Shown: positions 7,440 to 15,334 of the stretch, in pieces
Position numbering within the stretch: position 1 is the first letter of the stretch
Layout of the letters: every line of letters starts with the position of its first letter
NCBI GenBank assembly: GCA_964390805.1
Contig: CAYMKL010000059.1
Location: 1-39,607, forward strand
Direction: 5' to 3'
Source of the DNA: CAYMKL01 sp964390805
Lineage (GTDB): Bacteria; Chloroflexota; Anaerolineae; VGOG01
Length of the DNA stretch: 39,607 nucleotides
Made by a program: the position numbers and the translations under genes
Notes under the pieces: generated by a model
Seen by the model: the letters and a program-made list of their open reading frames with translations, nothing else
The model's database searches: none
Told to the model about the DNA's origin: nothing

Positions 7440-9218
7440 TTAGCCTCGCTTCCGCCACCAGATGAGAGCCCCGCCGAGGGGGATCAGCCCAAGGAAGGCT
7501 ATGATACTGATATTGAGAGGGGGATTGGGCGAAGCCTCGGGCTTGCTCGCCACGGGCAACGTTGGGGCAGAAGAGCTGGTAGCAGTAACTGTCGGGGAGG
7601 GGGTGAGGGTGGATGTGGGGGAAGGTGTGTTCGTTGCTGTCAGCGTCGGCGTGCTCGTTGCTGTGGGCGTAGAAGTGGGGGGCGGCGTCATGGTGGGTAT
7701 GGGCGTCGGGGTAGCAGTGGGCACAGGCGTGGGCATCGGCGTAGCGGTGGGCATAGGAGTGGGTGAAGGCGTCTTGGTGGGTAGGGGAGTCGGCGTCGCG
7801 GTGGGAAATGGTGTTGCCGTGCTGGTTGACGTGGGCGTCGGTGTTGAAGTAGGCTGGAGGAGGCCGCGAGCCGATGGCAGGCCCTCCTCGACCAACAGGA
7901 GGGGGCTGCCGCCGATGAAACAACTGACGGGATCGCTGCAGAGGGCGCCAGCCAAGGTCAGGACATACTGACCATCGTCCGCAGTCAGCGCCCGGCTCTG
8001 CCCTTCTTTGTTCACCAGGATGGCCTGCGGTGCTATGGCCTGCACAGCTATCGTGGTGGTCACAGACGAGCGGTTCCAGAGCACAGTGGTCGTCCTCTCT
8101 CCTCGATCAATGGTGACTTGATCAATGTCTCCCCGGCGGACCAGGGTAGCCTTGCGGTAGCCTGCGAAGTAGGTTGTCACCACCTGGTAGGCGTGAAAGG
8201 CCGGGCGGAGGCTGCCATCAGCTCGGACAAGGCCGTAGGGCTCAGGGTTGGCGTGGACGTCGCCAGGCTTGTCAATCATCTTGTAGACAGCGATGCGCTC
8301 GACCCCCGCCGCCAGGCCCAAAGCCCAGGCCTGAATGATGTACGATGCCTGCTCGTCCAGACTGATCACGAAGCGGGGATTGTGCACTGGCCGGCTGGGG
8401 TCGTGCGAAGGTGCGGCGTTGGTCTCGTTGATCCAGATGGGCTTGTCCAGGCCGTGCTCCTGCATGGCCTGGCGAAAAATGCTGGTGATCTCGTAGATCG
8501 TCTGAGACTTGAAGTAGATGTGCAGTGTGACGACGTCGAAATAATGATTGTGCTCTGGAGCGGTAGGGTCCTGAGCGACAACGTCCAACAAGCGCTCGAA
8601 ATACTGCCTTCGGCCATACACCCAATCCCACCAATAGGTCAGCCCCGTCAAGTGGATGACGCAGTTCGGGTTGGCTTCCTTGGCCGCCAGATAGGCTACT
8701 TTGAGCAACTGGTAGTAGTCTTCTACCGAGCCAGCCCAGGCATGCCCGACGTGTTCCCCATCCCAGACATCGGGTTCGTTCCAGATGATCCAGTGATCAA
8801 TGCGGCCTGCGTAGTGACTCACGACGCGCCTGACGAAGGCCGCCCACAGGTTGTTGGCGTCGTCGTGGGGCAGGTAGAGCCCCCGGGGTACGCCACGGAG
8901 AGGTTCGCCATCGGTGGCCCAGTGGGGAGTGTTCTTGAGCAGACCGACTACTTCTCGGCCCTGGGCTCGTTCTCTGTCCAAGATCTCGTCGGGGAAGTAT
9001 TGCCCATTCCAATCTTCTGGCCCGTTGGGTTGCAGTTGATGCCACCAGAAGATAATGCGTTCCCAGCCCACGCCGGCCAAAGTGGCCTGATCGGGGGCAT
9101 CATAGGCCTCCACCGCCCCGAAGCGAGGATCGAGGGGCTCTAGGGCCGAGGCCGGCTTACTAGGCAGAAACAAGATCAACAATCCAAAGCAAACTAAGGC
9201 CGGGAGTGCTTTCTTCAA
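7440..9218 (-). CDS. Membrane-anchored glycoside hydrolase-like protein (clan GH-A fold)
   Basis: A 592-residue exported protein. From a TTG start at 9218 (GAGGAG 8 nt upstream) it begins with a textbook signal peptide, MKKALPALVCFGLLILFLP...PASA. Residues ~25-450 resemble clan GH-A (GH5/GH39-like) barrels: WNEPD at 146-150 supplies the presumed acid/base E148, and INETN near residue 260 the presumed nucleophile. A ~100-residue Thr/Pro stalk of TPTPT repeats (~453-553) leads to a C-terminal membrane helix and RKRG tail, so the enzyme is probably displayed outside the cell. The longer in-frame start at 9290 is rejected because it would precede an extended -10 promoter (9277-9285) and would bury the signal peptide. 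The sugar substrate cannot be told. The next gene upstream (CSLREA protein) also encodes an anchored surface protein. Confidence 0.82.
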   Translation of the reverse strand: MKKALPALVCFGLLILFLPSKPASALEPLDPRFGAVEAYDAPDQATLAGVGWERIIFWWHQLQPNGPEDWNGQYFPDEILDRERAQGREVVGLLKNTPHWATDGEPLRGVPRGLYLPHDDANNLWAAFVRRVVSHYAGRIDHWIIWNEPDVWDGEHVGHAWAGSVEDYYQLLKVAYLAAKEANPNCVIHLTGLTYWWDWVYGRRQYFERLLDVVAQDPTAPEHNHYFDVVTLHIYFKSQTIYEITSIFRQAMQEHGLDKPIWINETNAAPSHDPSRPVHNPRFVISLDEQASYIIQAWALGLAAGVERIAVYKMIDKPGDVHANPEPYGLVRADGSLRPAFHAYQVVTTYFAGYRKATLVRRGDIDQVTIDRGERTTTVLWNRSSVTTTIAVQAIAPQAILVNKEGQSRALTADDGQYVLTLAGALCSDPVSCFIGGSPLLLVEEGLPSARGLLQPTSTPTPTSTSTATPFPTATPTPLPTKTPSPTPMPTATPMPTPVPTATPTPIPTMTPPPTSTPTATSTPTLTATNTPSPTSTLTPSPTVTATSSSAPTLPVASKPEASPNPPLNISIIAFLGLIPLGGALIWWRKRG

Positions 9219-9276
9219 TGCGTATTCTCCTCTGGGGGAATTATATCCCAACCCGTCGCTTTTGTCCAGCTCAAGC

Positions 9277-9285
9277 ATTATACCA
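9277..9285 (-). promoter_or_regulatory. Extended -10 promoter of the glycosidase gene
   Basis: On the minus strand TGGTATAAT is a perfect extended -10 element (TGnTATAAT) about 60 bp upstream of the TTG start at 9218. No good -35 is visible, as is usual for this promoter class. Confidence 0.6.
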
Positions 9286-9293
9286 CTCAAACC

Positions 9294-9328
9294 AGAAGGT
9301 TCTGGCGAGCCACCTGCCAGAACCTTCT
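9294..9328 (-). terminator. Hairpin terminator of the CSLREA gene
   Basis: A perfect 13-bp inverted repeat (AGAAGGTTCTGGC and GCCAGAACCTTCT, 9-nt loop) 30 bp past the stop of the CSLREA gene. On the minus strand it is followed by GGTTTG, a weak U-tract. It lies directly upstream of the glycosidase promoter, so it separates the two units. Confidence 0.65.
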
Positions 9329-9358
9329 GCCTTGCGATCTATTTCGGGATATGGATTC

Positions 9359-11320
9359 CTAACCCCTGCGCCTCCTGACCACCGCCATCGTGAGAGCAGC
9401 GAGCACAGCCAGCCCTGCCATCCCCAGCCACAGGGCCTGCCCTGAGTCAAGCTTGCCCTGAGCCCAGTCGAAGGGTCGAAGGGCCAACAGCTCCACCTTG
9501 CTCACCGGCACGATGACCCCGCCAACGGGGGGGCAAGCGTCTCCCACCCCGTCGCCATCGCTGTCCTCCTGATCGGGGTTATAGGCGGTGGGGCAATTGT
9601 CGTCAGCGTCGAGCACCCCATCGTTGTCGTCGTCGGGATCGCAGGCGTTGCCCAGACCATCGTCGTCGTCATCTTCCTGATTGGGGTTATAGGTAGTGGG
9701 GCAGTTATCGGTAGCGTCCGGGACGCCGTCCCCGTCGCTGTCAAGCTCAAATTCAAACGCCCCAATGTCACAGTCACTCCCTGGAGGCTGAGGCCGACTC
9801 ACCCCGCGCTGGTCGGTGGCTTCGCAGGCGTTGCCGCCGCTGCCCGGTGCCGCTGGATTGGCAGTGTCAATCGCCGGGCTACCAAAGAGCAGGGCGTGGG
9901 TCTCGGTAGGACCGCCATTGTCCTGCAGCGGGCCGAGCAGCGGGTCCTGGCCGGTGACGTTGCCGGTCGTGTCGCCGTTGATGGTGCAACCAGTCGCGTC
10001 TTCGATCAGGTTGTAGCCCTGGGAGTTGATCGTTCCCGAGCAATCCGGGCGGCTGGTGGGGTCGCTGTTGTTGGCAATGATGCTATTCTTGACGTTGATC
10101 GTGCCGTCGCTCCGGTAGATGCCTCCACCGTCCCCGTCGCCGCTGCTGTCGTGGTCGGCAGTGTTGTTGGCGATGGTCACGTTGTTCAGGTGAATCGTGC
10201 TATCATCATTGTTTATGAAGATGCCGCCGCCATGCTCCTCGCTCGAGTTGTCAGAGATAGAGCTGTTGGTGATGGTGACCGTGCAGTCGTAATCGTTCAC
10301 GGCGATGCCGCCGCCGTCGCCGCCGTTGGCCCGGTTGCCCGAGATGGTACTCTTGTCTATGGTAACCACGGCATCATTTCTCATTCTGATCGCACCGCCG
10401 GCATCGCCCGCCGTGTTGTCGGAGATGGTGCTGTCGGTGATGATGAGCGTGTTGCCATCATCGTCTATGCGGATGGCGCCACCCTCGTCGCCCGCCGTGT
10501 TGCGGGAGATGGTGCTGTTGGTGATGGTGATGACGTTTAAGTCGTCACCTTGAAAAATGGCACCGCCGTCGTCGTCCGCTGTGTTGTCCGAGATAGTGCT
10601 GTTGGTGATGCTCACTATGGCGTCATCTTCCATTGCCAGGGCACCGCCGTCGCCGCCCGCCTTGTTGCCAGTTACAATGACACTGCTAAGGTTCAGCGTG
10701 ACGTTGTCCCCAATGCGGATGCCGCCAGCATCGCTGCCGTACGGTGCCAGTGGGCTGAGCTCGCCGTCGTCTTCATCCGCCTCCTTCGCCTTCGCCTCTT
10801 CCCCTGCGCTGGTAGAAGGGGCGGTTTGCACGTCGCCGTTGCGGATCGTCACGCCGGAGATGGAGATGGTCTTGGCACCGCTGGAGATGTCAAACACGCG
10901 GTCAAGCGCGCCGGCGTCAATGATGGTCGTGGCCGCGCCCGCGCCGTTGATGGTCAGGTTGGCGGTGATGTCCAGGTCGCCGGTGGCGGCGGCGTTCTCG
11001 CTCCGCCCGGCGATGGTAAAGGTGTAGGTGCCGGCCGGCAGGGTGATGGTATCGTCGCCGCTGCCGGCTGGGCACTCACCGGCTGCTGCGCCGGATGCGG
11101 TATCGGTGTTGGCCGCAATAATCGCTTCGCGCAACGTGCACTGGCCATCGTTGGCGATGACGTCGGCCGTGCTGTTGACAGCGATGGTCGCGGCGCGGGC
11201 CACAGGGGCCGGGCTCAGGAGAGAGGACACCAGCGCCAGCGCCAGAATCAGGGGGACGCGCAGTAGCGGGCGTCTTCGCACAGGGGATAAGTGAGTACTT
11301 TTCCTGTGTTTTGCTTTCAC
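9359..11320 (-). CDS. CSLREA / parallel beta-helix surface protein with thrombospondin type-3 repeats
   Basis: A 653-residue cell-surface protein. A long basic N-terminus and hydrophobic core form a signal peptide ending near PVARA (residue ~43). The CSLREA-type motif (CTLREAIIAANTD) follows. Residues ~100-450 are beta-helix rungs with repeated TITNSTISDNTA(D/G)D(D/E)GGA motifs. A choice-of-anchor-Q-like segment (NGGPTETHALL...GSPAIDTA) is at ~467-520, and two calcium-binding thrombospondin type-3 repeats (DSDGDGVPDATDNCP) at ~527-597. A final hydrophobic helix plus VVRRRRG anchors it. The GTG start at 11320 follows AAGGAGG. Two oddities: a highly charged stretch (GEEAKAKEADEDDGE, ~175-190) breaks the helix repeats, and a family A repeat is translated at ~613-628 (RPFDWAQGKLDSGQA) just before the anchor. 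The likely role is adhesion or polysaccharide contact; no catalytic site is evident. Confidence 0.85.
   Translation of the reverse strand: MKAKHRKSTHLSPVRRRPLLRVPLILALALVSSLLSPAPVARAATIAVNSTADVIANDGQCTLREAIIAANTDTASGAAAGECPAGSGDDTITLPAGTYTFTIAGRSENAAATGDLDITANLTINGAGAATTIIDAGALDRVFDISSGAKTISISGVTIRNGDVQTAPSTSAGEEAKAKEADEDDGELSPLAPYGSDAGGIRIGDNVTLNLSSVIVTGNKAGGDGGALAMEDDAIVSITNSTISDNTADDDGGAIFQGDDLNVITITNSTISRNTAGDEGGAIRIDDDGNTLIITDSTISDNTAGDAGGAIRMRNDAVVTIDKSTISGNRANGGDGGGIAVNDYDCTVTITNSSISDNSSEEHGGGIFINNDDSTIHLNNVTIANNTADHDSSGDGDGGGIYRSDGTINVKNSIIANNSDPTSRPDCSGTINSQGYNLIEDATGCTINGDTTGNVTGQDPLLGPLQDNGGPTETHALLFGSPAIDTANPAAPGSGGNACEATDQRGVSRPQPPGSDCDIGAFEFELDSDGDGVPDATDNCPTTYNPNQEDDDDDGLGNACDPDDDNDGVLDADDNCPTAYNPDQEDSDGDGVGDACPPVGGVIVPVSKVELLALRPFDWAQGKLDSGQALWLGMAGLAVLAALTMAVVRRRRG
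9436..9483. repeat. Dispersed repeat family A inside the CSLREA gene
   Basis: Two adjoining family A units (TGCCCTGAGTCAAGC and TGCCCTGAGCCCAGTCGAAG) plus a short GTCGAAGGG duplication. They encode a 16-residue insert between the thrombospondin repeats and the membrane anchor. Confidence 0.85.
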
Positions 11321-11703
11321 GATAATATTCCTCCTTAATGAATTAGGGTACTGTCCAGGGTTCCGATTCCCCCGCCCATCGGCACGGGCAGGGCAAACAA
11401 CAACGCCAGCCTCAGGTGCTCGTGGAGCACCTAGTGCTGGCGTTGCGTATGGTCATTGGTCAGGCGTGCGAAATCGCCGCCGCTTTTCAGGGCGTAGGGC
11501 TGGTACGCTGGGACATTGGCAAACCGATAACTGATAACTGAGAACTGATCTACCACTGCTGGCTCCTTTTCTTCGGGGCGCATCATCTCCCCACATATAA
11601 TAACGCCAAAACGCCGTTTTAGATACGGGTAAAAGCGACCAATTTTTGAGAATTTCAAGGTTTTTTTGAAGATTTTAAGAAATTATGTCTAGTTTCTCAT
11701 GAA
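11321..11703. other. Gene-free spacer between recJ and the CSLREA gene
   Basis: No convincing gene is present. The spacer contains a large hairpin (11401-11445), a trace of a GGTCA-type repeat (11451-11465), tandem TAACTGATAACTGAGAACTG repeats (11524-11549), and an AT-rich tract (about 11585-11700) unlike the GC-rich surroundings. The AT-rich tract may contain the promoter for the CSLREA gene, but no clear -35/-10 pair was found. Confidence 0.6.
11401..11445. promoter_or_regulatory. Long two-part hairpin in the CSLREA gene leader
   Basis: CAACGCCAGC (11401-11410) pairs with GCTGGCGTTG (11436-11445). Inside it AGGTGCTC (11414-11421) pairs with GAGCACCT (11425-11432) around a 3-nt loop, with symmetric 3-nt bulges between. 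It lies ~80 nt upstream of the GTG start. It could be a leader RNA element, an attenuator or a mobile palindrome; no known riboswitch consensus was recognised. Confidence 0.6.
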
Positions 11704-13407
11704 TCACCCCGAAGGCCGCAGGTCTTTCACATTGAGCTGCAATCGTTTCCGCCCGTTCCACTCGTTGACTTCCAGAGAATAGACGATGTCAATACAACGA
11801 GGAAGCTGGCCCGCCCATCGGCCCTGGCGGAAAGCGATAGCATCCCAGGCGCCCCGGCCATCACTCAGGGTGAGCTTGAGATGACTCCCATCTGTACCCA
11901 CAGCGCGGGCGTCCCGCACGATGGCCCGGCGGCTCAACAGGAGGGGGGCGGGGTTGGCGTAGCCGCAGGGTTCCAACTGGGTCAGTAGGGCCTGGGTAGC
12001 CCAATCCATTTCGGACAACTCGACCTCGGCGTCAATGAGGAGCGTCGGGGTCAGCTCCACTCCCTCCAGTTGCTCGGCGGCCAGACCTTTCAGGCGGTCC
12101 TGCAGGGCATCCAGATTATCATTAGCTACGGTGAAGCCAGCGGCGGCAGCGTGGCCGCCGTATTTGACGAGAAGGCCGCTGCATTGATCCAGGGCAGCGG
12201 TGATGTTGAACTCGGGGATGCTGCGGGCCGAGCCCCGGCTTTCCTCTGGACCCAACTCGACAACCACGCTGGGGCGGTAGAACTCATCGGTGAGACGGCT
12301 GGCTACCAAGCCAACGACACCAGATAGGAAATCCTCGCCGGATGCGAAGAGGAGCTTCTGGCTCTCGTCAGCGGCCAGCACCTGCTCTTTCGCTCGGTCA
12401 AGTGTCCCTGCCGTCAGACGCTGGCGATGCCGATTTAGCTCCTCCAGTTCCTGGGCCAGATTCGCGGCCTCGTCTGGAGAGCGGCAAGTGAGGAGATCGT
12501 AGCTTGTGGCGGCGTCATCTATGCGTCCGGCGGCGTTGAGGCGTGGCCCCAGGATGAACCCGATGGTAGTCGCATCAATCTGGCCCAGCTTCAGCCCGGC
12601 CTGGGCGATCATGGCCCGCACGCCCAGGCGCTGGGGATCGTTCAGTCTCTCCAGTCCTCGCTTGACCAGGCTCCTGTTCTCTCCCAGTAACGGAGCGAGG
12701 TCGGCCACTGTGCCCAGGGCGGTCAGGTCTAGCAGATCCTCTTCGTCTACGCTTACCTCGCCCTTCGCCACAGGCACCCGGCTATTGGCTCTCAGAAGGG
12801 CCTGGGCCAGCTTGAAAGCCACCCCTACCCCCGCCAGGTCCTTGAAGTGATAGGGGCAGTCGGATTGTTTGGGGTTGATGACCGCCAGGGCCGGGGGGAC
12901 CTCCTCGCCCACCGAGTGATGATCGGTTACGACGAGGTCCAGGCCCAGCTTTCTTCCGTAGTTGACTTCCTTGGTAGAGCGGATGCCGCAATCAACAGTT
13001 ACCACTACTTTGACGTCCTGAGATGCCAGTTGGCGCAGGGCTTCCGTATTCAGGCCATAGCCCTCGCCCACTCGGTGGGGAATGTAGGGCTTCACCCTGG
13101 CCCCCAGGGCTGCGAGCGCCTCCACCAGGAGAGCGGTGGCCGTCACCCCATCGGCGTCGAAGTCGCCGTAGACGGCCACCAGTTCCCCACGTCGAATGGC
13201 CTGGCGGAGGCGGGTTACGGCCTGGTTCATCCCTTTGAGTCGAAAGGGATTGTCCTCAGGGCGAGCGCCAGCCAGGAAATCATGCACATCCTGAGAAGCG
13301 GTGATGCCTCGATTATAGAGCAACTGGACGACGAGGGGCGAGAGTTGCGGAAAGCGGGCCAGATGATTGGCAGGCGCTGGCGGCGCTATTTGCCACTTGG
13401 GTTTCAT
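11704..13407 (-). CDS. recJ: Single-stranded-DNA-specific exonuclease RecJ
   Basis: RecJ, a 567-residue DHH-family 5'-3' exonuclease that degrades single-stranded DNA in recombination and mismatch or base-excision repair. Visible motifs are YGDFDADG with metal ligands D82 and D84, VTVDCG, the DHH triad D162-H163-H164 (VTDHHS), and the DHHA1 motif GGHAAAAG with H419. The C-terminal OB-like region ends with RLQLNVKDLRP. The ATG at 13407 (MKPKWQIAPPAP) is chosen because the open frame upstream runs over the DUF4870 gene in a different frame and has no RecJ-like sequence. It starts 26 bp after the DUF4870 gene, so the two are probably cotranscribed from the promoter at 13916-13943. Confidence 0.93.
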   Translation of the reverse strand: MKPKWQIAPPAPANHLARFPQLSPLVVQLLYNRGITASQDVHDFLAGARPEDNPFRLKGMNQAVTRLRQAIRRGELVAVYGDFDADGVTATALLVEALAALGARVKPYIPHRVGEGYGLNTEALRQLASQDVKVVVTVDCGIRSTKEVNYGRKLGLDLVVTDHHSVGEEVPPALAVINPKQSDCPYHFKDLAGVGVAFKLAQALLRANSRVPVAKGEVSVDEEDLLDLTALGTVADLAPLLGENRSLVKRGLERLNDPQRLGVRAMIAQAGLKLGQIDATTIGFILGPRLNAAGRIDDAATSYDLLTCRSPDEAANLAQELEELNRHRQRLTAGTLDRAKEQVLAADESQKLLFASGEDFLSGVVGLVASRLTDEFYRPSVVVELGPEESRGSARSIPEFNITAALDQCSGLLVKYGGHAAAAGFTVANDNLDALQDRLKGLAAEQLEGVELTPTLLIDAEVELSEMDWATQALLTQLEPCGYANPAPLLLSRRAIVRDARAVGTDGSHLKLTLSDGRGAWDAIAFRQGRWAGQLPRCIDIVYSLEVNEWNGRKRLQLNVKDLRPSG

Positions 13408-13433
13408 GTCCGTTGAATCCCGTCCGTCCGTTG

Positions 13434-13871
13434 TCACTCGGCTGTGATCATGTCCCAAATGAGGGGATACTTGAACTCGCGGCCCAGGGAGCATACGTAG
13501 GCCGCGTAGCAACCGTATCCAACGGTTGCCAGGTTGAGCAGCAGGCCTATGGGTATCAAACAGAGGCCGATCACAAATGCGACCAGCACCCCTATGACGA
13601 TCCACATGACCCACGACAGCGCCGCCACCACGATCTGGTAGATCAAGGACTGTAGGGCTTGTCTGGCCACGTAGTCTGACTCATCTTTCTTGACCAGCCA
13701 GATGACGAAAGCGGCCACAGGCCCCAGAAGGCCGACGGTGATCGCTGCCAGGAGAATGCTCAGATGGGCCAACATAGCCCACGTCTTCTCATCGCTGGTG
13801 ATCTCGATCTCCTCAAGAACTTCTTGTGAGATCGCCTTGACCTCTTCGTTGCTTTCCATTGTTTCTTCCAT
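13434..13871 (-). CDS. DUF4870-family small membrane protein
   Basis: A 145-residue protein with a charged cytosolic N-terminus (about 30 residues rich in Glu) and three to four hydrophobic helices, including IVVAALSWVMWIVIGVLVAF. The pattern WAMLAHLSILL...GPVAAFVIWLVKKDESDYVARQALQSL is typical of DUF4870 proteins, whose function is not known. The ATG at 13871 has AAAGGAGG 11 nt upstream; a second in-frame ATG at 13859 is less likely. It is the first gene of a two-gene unit with recJ. Confidence 0.85.
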   Translation of the reverse strand: MEETMESNEEVKAISQEVLEEIEITSDEKTWAMLAHLSILLAAITVGLLGPVAAFVIWLVKKDESDYVARQALQSLIYQIVVAALSWVMWIVIGVLVAFVIGLCLIPIGLLLNLATVGYGCYAAYVCSLGREFKYPLIWDMITAE

Positions 13872-13915
13872 CGTGCCACTGCCTCCTTTTCGCTCTACGA
13901 GCTTGGGTTGGCCTT

Positions 13916-13943
13916 ATTTTATCACACTATAGGCAGATGTCAA
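13916..13943 (-). promoter_or_regulatory. Promoter of the DUF4870-recJ unit
   Basis: On the minus strand TTGACA (13943-13938), a 16-bp spacer and TAAAAT (13921-13916). Its -35 box is separated by only 6 bp from the -35 box of the opposite promoter. Confidence 0.75.
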
Positions 13944-13949
13944 TTGAGG

Positions 13950-13979
13950 TTGACAACAATGGCATATACGTGCTATACT
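13950..13979 (+). promoter_or_regulatory. Promoter of the SCP2-lipid kinase unit
   Basis: TTGACA (13950-13955), an 18-bp spacer and TATACT (13974-13979). The start codon of the SCP2 gene lies 42 bp beyond the -10 box, with GAGGAGG in between. Confidence 0.8.
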
Positions 13980-14020
13980 TCTCCGCAATAGATAAACCAC
14001 AAAATCTGAGGAGGTAAAGA

Positions 14021-14365
14021 ATGCCGATACCTGATACAGCCAAGGAGATCATTGAGGCCATGCCCAGCGCCTTTGTGCCAGAGAGGGCCAAAGGCATTAA
14101 GGCTACTTATCAGTTCGAGCTGATTGGCGAAGGCGGCGGCAACTGGGTGTTGGAGATCGCCAACCAGCAGTGCCAGGTCAGAGAAGGGGTTGCCGATAAG
14201 TCCGATGCCACCGTAAGCCTGGCGGCCGCCGATTACGTGGCCCTGGTCAAAGGGGAGCTCGACGCAGTGGGGGCTTTTATGAGAGGCAAGCTAAAAGTTA
14301 AAGGCAACGTGGGCCTGGCTATGAAAGCCCTCAATCTCTTCCAACGGTCGGAGGAGGGAAGATGA
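14021..14365 (+). CDS. SCP2 sterol-transfer-domain protein
   Basis: A 114-residue single-domain protein of the SCP2 (sterol carrier protein 2-like) fold, typically a hydrophobic lipid-binding pocket. The matching pattern is a central strand YQFELIGEGGGNWVLEIANQQCQVREG followed by SDATVSLAAADYVALVKGELDAVGAFMRGKLKVKGNVGLAMKL-like sequence, which is characteristic of the family C-terminus. GAGGAGG stands 5-6 nt before the ATG. Its stop overlaps the start of the lipid kinase gene (ATGA), so the two proteins are made together. A role in handling the lipid substrate or product of that kinase is an inference. Confidence 0.88.
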   Translation: MPIPDTAKEIIEAMPSAFVPERAKGIKATYQFELIGEGGGNWVLEIANQQCQVREGVADKSDATVSLAAADYVALVKGELDAVGAFMRGKLKVKGNVGLAMKALNLFQRSEEGR

Positions 14366-15288
14366 AGCTGATCGTAAATCCGGAGGCGGCCAACGGAGCT
14401 GTGGGCAAGAACTGGCCGCGCATACGTGATTTCCTGCAGGCTGAGGGAGCCAGATTCGATGCCGTTCTCACCGAGGAGCCCGGACACGCTACCCTGTTGG
14501 CTCGGCAGGCTCTCGACGACGGCTATCGAACCATCGTGGCCGTGGGCGGGGACGGCACTGTCAACGAGGTGATCAACGGCCTGGTGGATGTCAACATCAA
14601 TAATAATGAGAGGAAGGGGACTGTTGACCCAGAGGTGACCCTGGGCATTATCCCCTGGGGCACAGGAGCCGACTTTACGCGCATGTTGGGCATCCCCCGC
14701 GATTACATGGAGGCTTGTCGCCATCTCCTGCGCAGCGAGCCCCGATTTGTAGATTTGGGGAGAATAACCTGCTTACGCGAGGGGCGAGAGGTGGAGCGCT
14801 ATTTCATCAACGCGGCTGGCCTGGGCTTTGACGGTGAGGTGTCCGAAGTGGTGAACCGCTTCCCCAAGGTTCTGGGGGGCACCCTCACTTACCTGACGTG
14901 TCTCTTCATCGGGTTGGTGACCTATCGGAACAAGAACGTGGAACTTAGCTTCGACGGCCAGCCTGTGAGGGGGCGGGTCAATTCGGTCGTCGTTTGCAAC
15001 GGGCGCTACTTTGGCGGGGGCATGTTCATCGCGCCCGGTGCCTCGTTCGACGATGGCCTCTTCTACGTGGTCATCCTGGGCAATCTGAACAAGCTAGAGG
15101 TTGTGGTGAACCTGCCTCGGATTTACAAGGGCACTCACCTGACTCACCCCAAGGTGAGCCATTTCTCCGCCAAGGAGGTCCACGTCGAAGCCCGAGAGCG
15201 TATGTTCCTACAGGCTGAGGGGGAGCTGATCGGCGAGGCACCGGCGACTTTTCGTATCATCCCACGGGCGCTGCGGGTGCTGGTGTGA
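14362..15288 (+). CDS. Diacylglycerol kinase-like lipid kinase (DagK/YegS family)
   Basis: A 308-residue member of the DagK/YegS/sphingosine kinase family, which phosphorylates diacylglycerol or related lipids at the membrane using ATP. The nucleotide-binding signature VGGDGTVNEVINGL spans residues 61-74. WGTGADFTRMLGI and NAAGLGFDGEVSEVVN follow as in the family, and the C-terminal beta-sandwich contains APGASFDDGLFYVVIL. The ATG overlaps the stop of the SCP2 gene, with GGAGGAGGG upstream. The substrate is not certain. Confidence 0.9.
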   Translation: MKLIVNPEAANGAVGKNWPRIRDFLQAEGARFDAVLTEEPGHATLLARQALDDGYRTIVAVGGDGTVNEVINGLVDVNINNNERKGTVDPEVTLGIIPWGTGADFTRMLGIPRDYMEACRHLLRSEPRFVDLGRITCLREGREVERYFINAAGLGFDGEVSEVVNRFPKVLGGTLTYLTCLFIGLVTYRNKNVELSFDGQPVRGRVNSVVVCNGRYFGGGMFIAPGASFDDGLFYVVILGNLNKLEVVVNLPRIYKGTHLTHPKVSHFSAKEVHVEARERMFLQAEGELIGEAPATFRIIPRALRVLV

Positions 15289-15334
15289 CACAGGTAACGG
15301 AGCGACAAGTAACGAGTTAGCAAGGGAGGTATGA

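Noticed and set aside
7560..7860. Repetitive GTGGGCGTCGG-like tract considered as a CRISPR or minisatellite
   Set aside because: It encodes the Thr/Pro stalk of the glycosidase; the periodicity follows TPT codons and there are no spacers.
8118..9143. 341-codon plus-strand frame opposite the glycosidase gene
   Set aside because: Antisense shadow; no family pattern and no ribosome binding site.
11341..11445. Possible cyclic-di-GMP riboswitch suggested by AGGGCAAAC next to a hairpin
   Set aside because: The motif is on the strand opposite to the downstream gene, and the rest of the consensus (tandem receptor and second stem) is missing.
11431..11658. 75-codon minus-strand frame in the recJ-CSLREA spacer
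   Set aside because: It includes tandem-repeat DNA (AACTGATAACTG) and no recognisable domain or ribosome binding site.
13408..13614. N-terminal extension of RecJ
   Set aside because: It overlaps the DUF4870 gene in another frame and encodes low-quality sequence without RecJ similarity.
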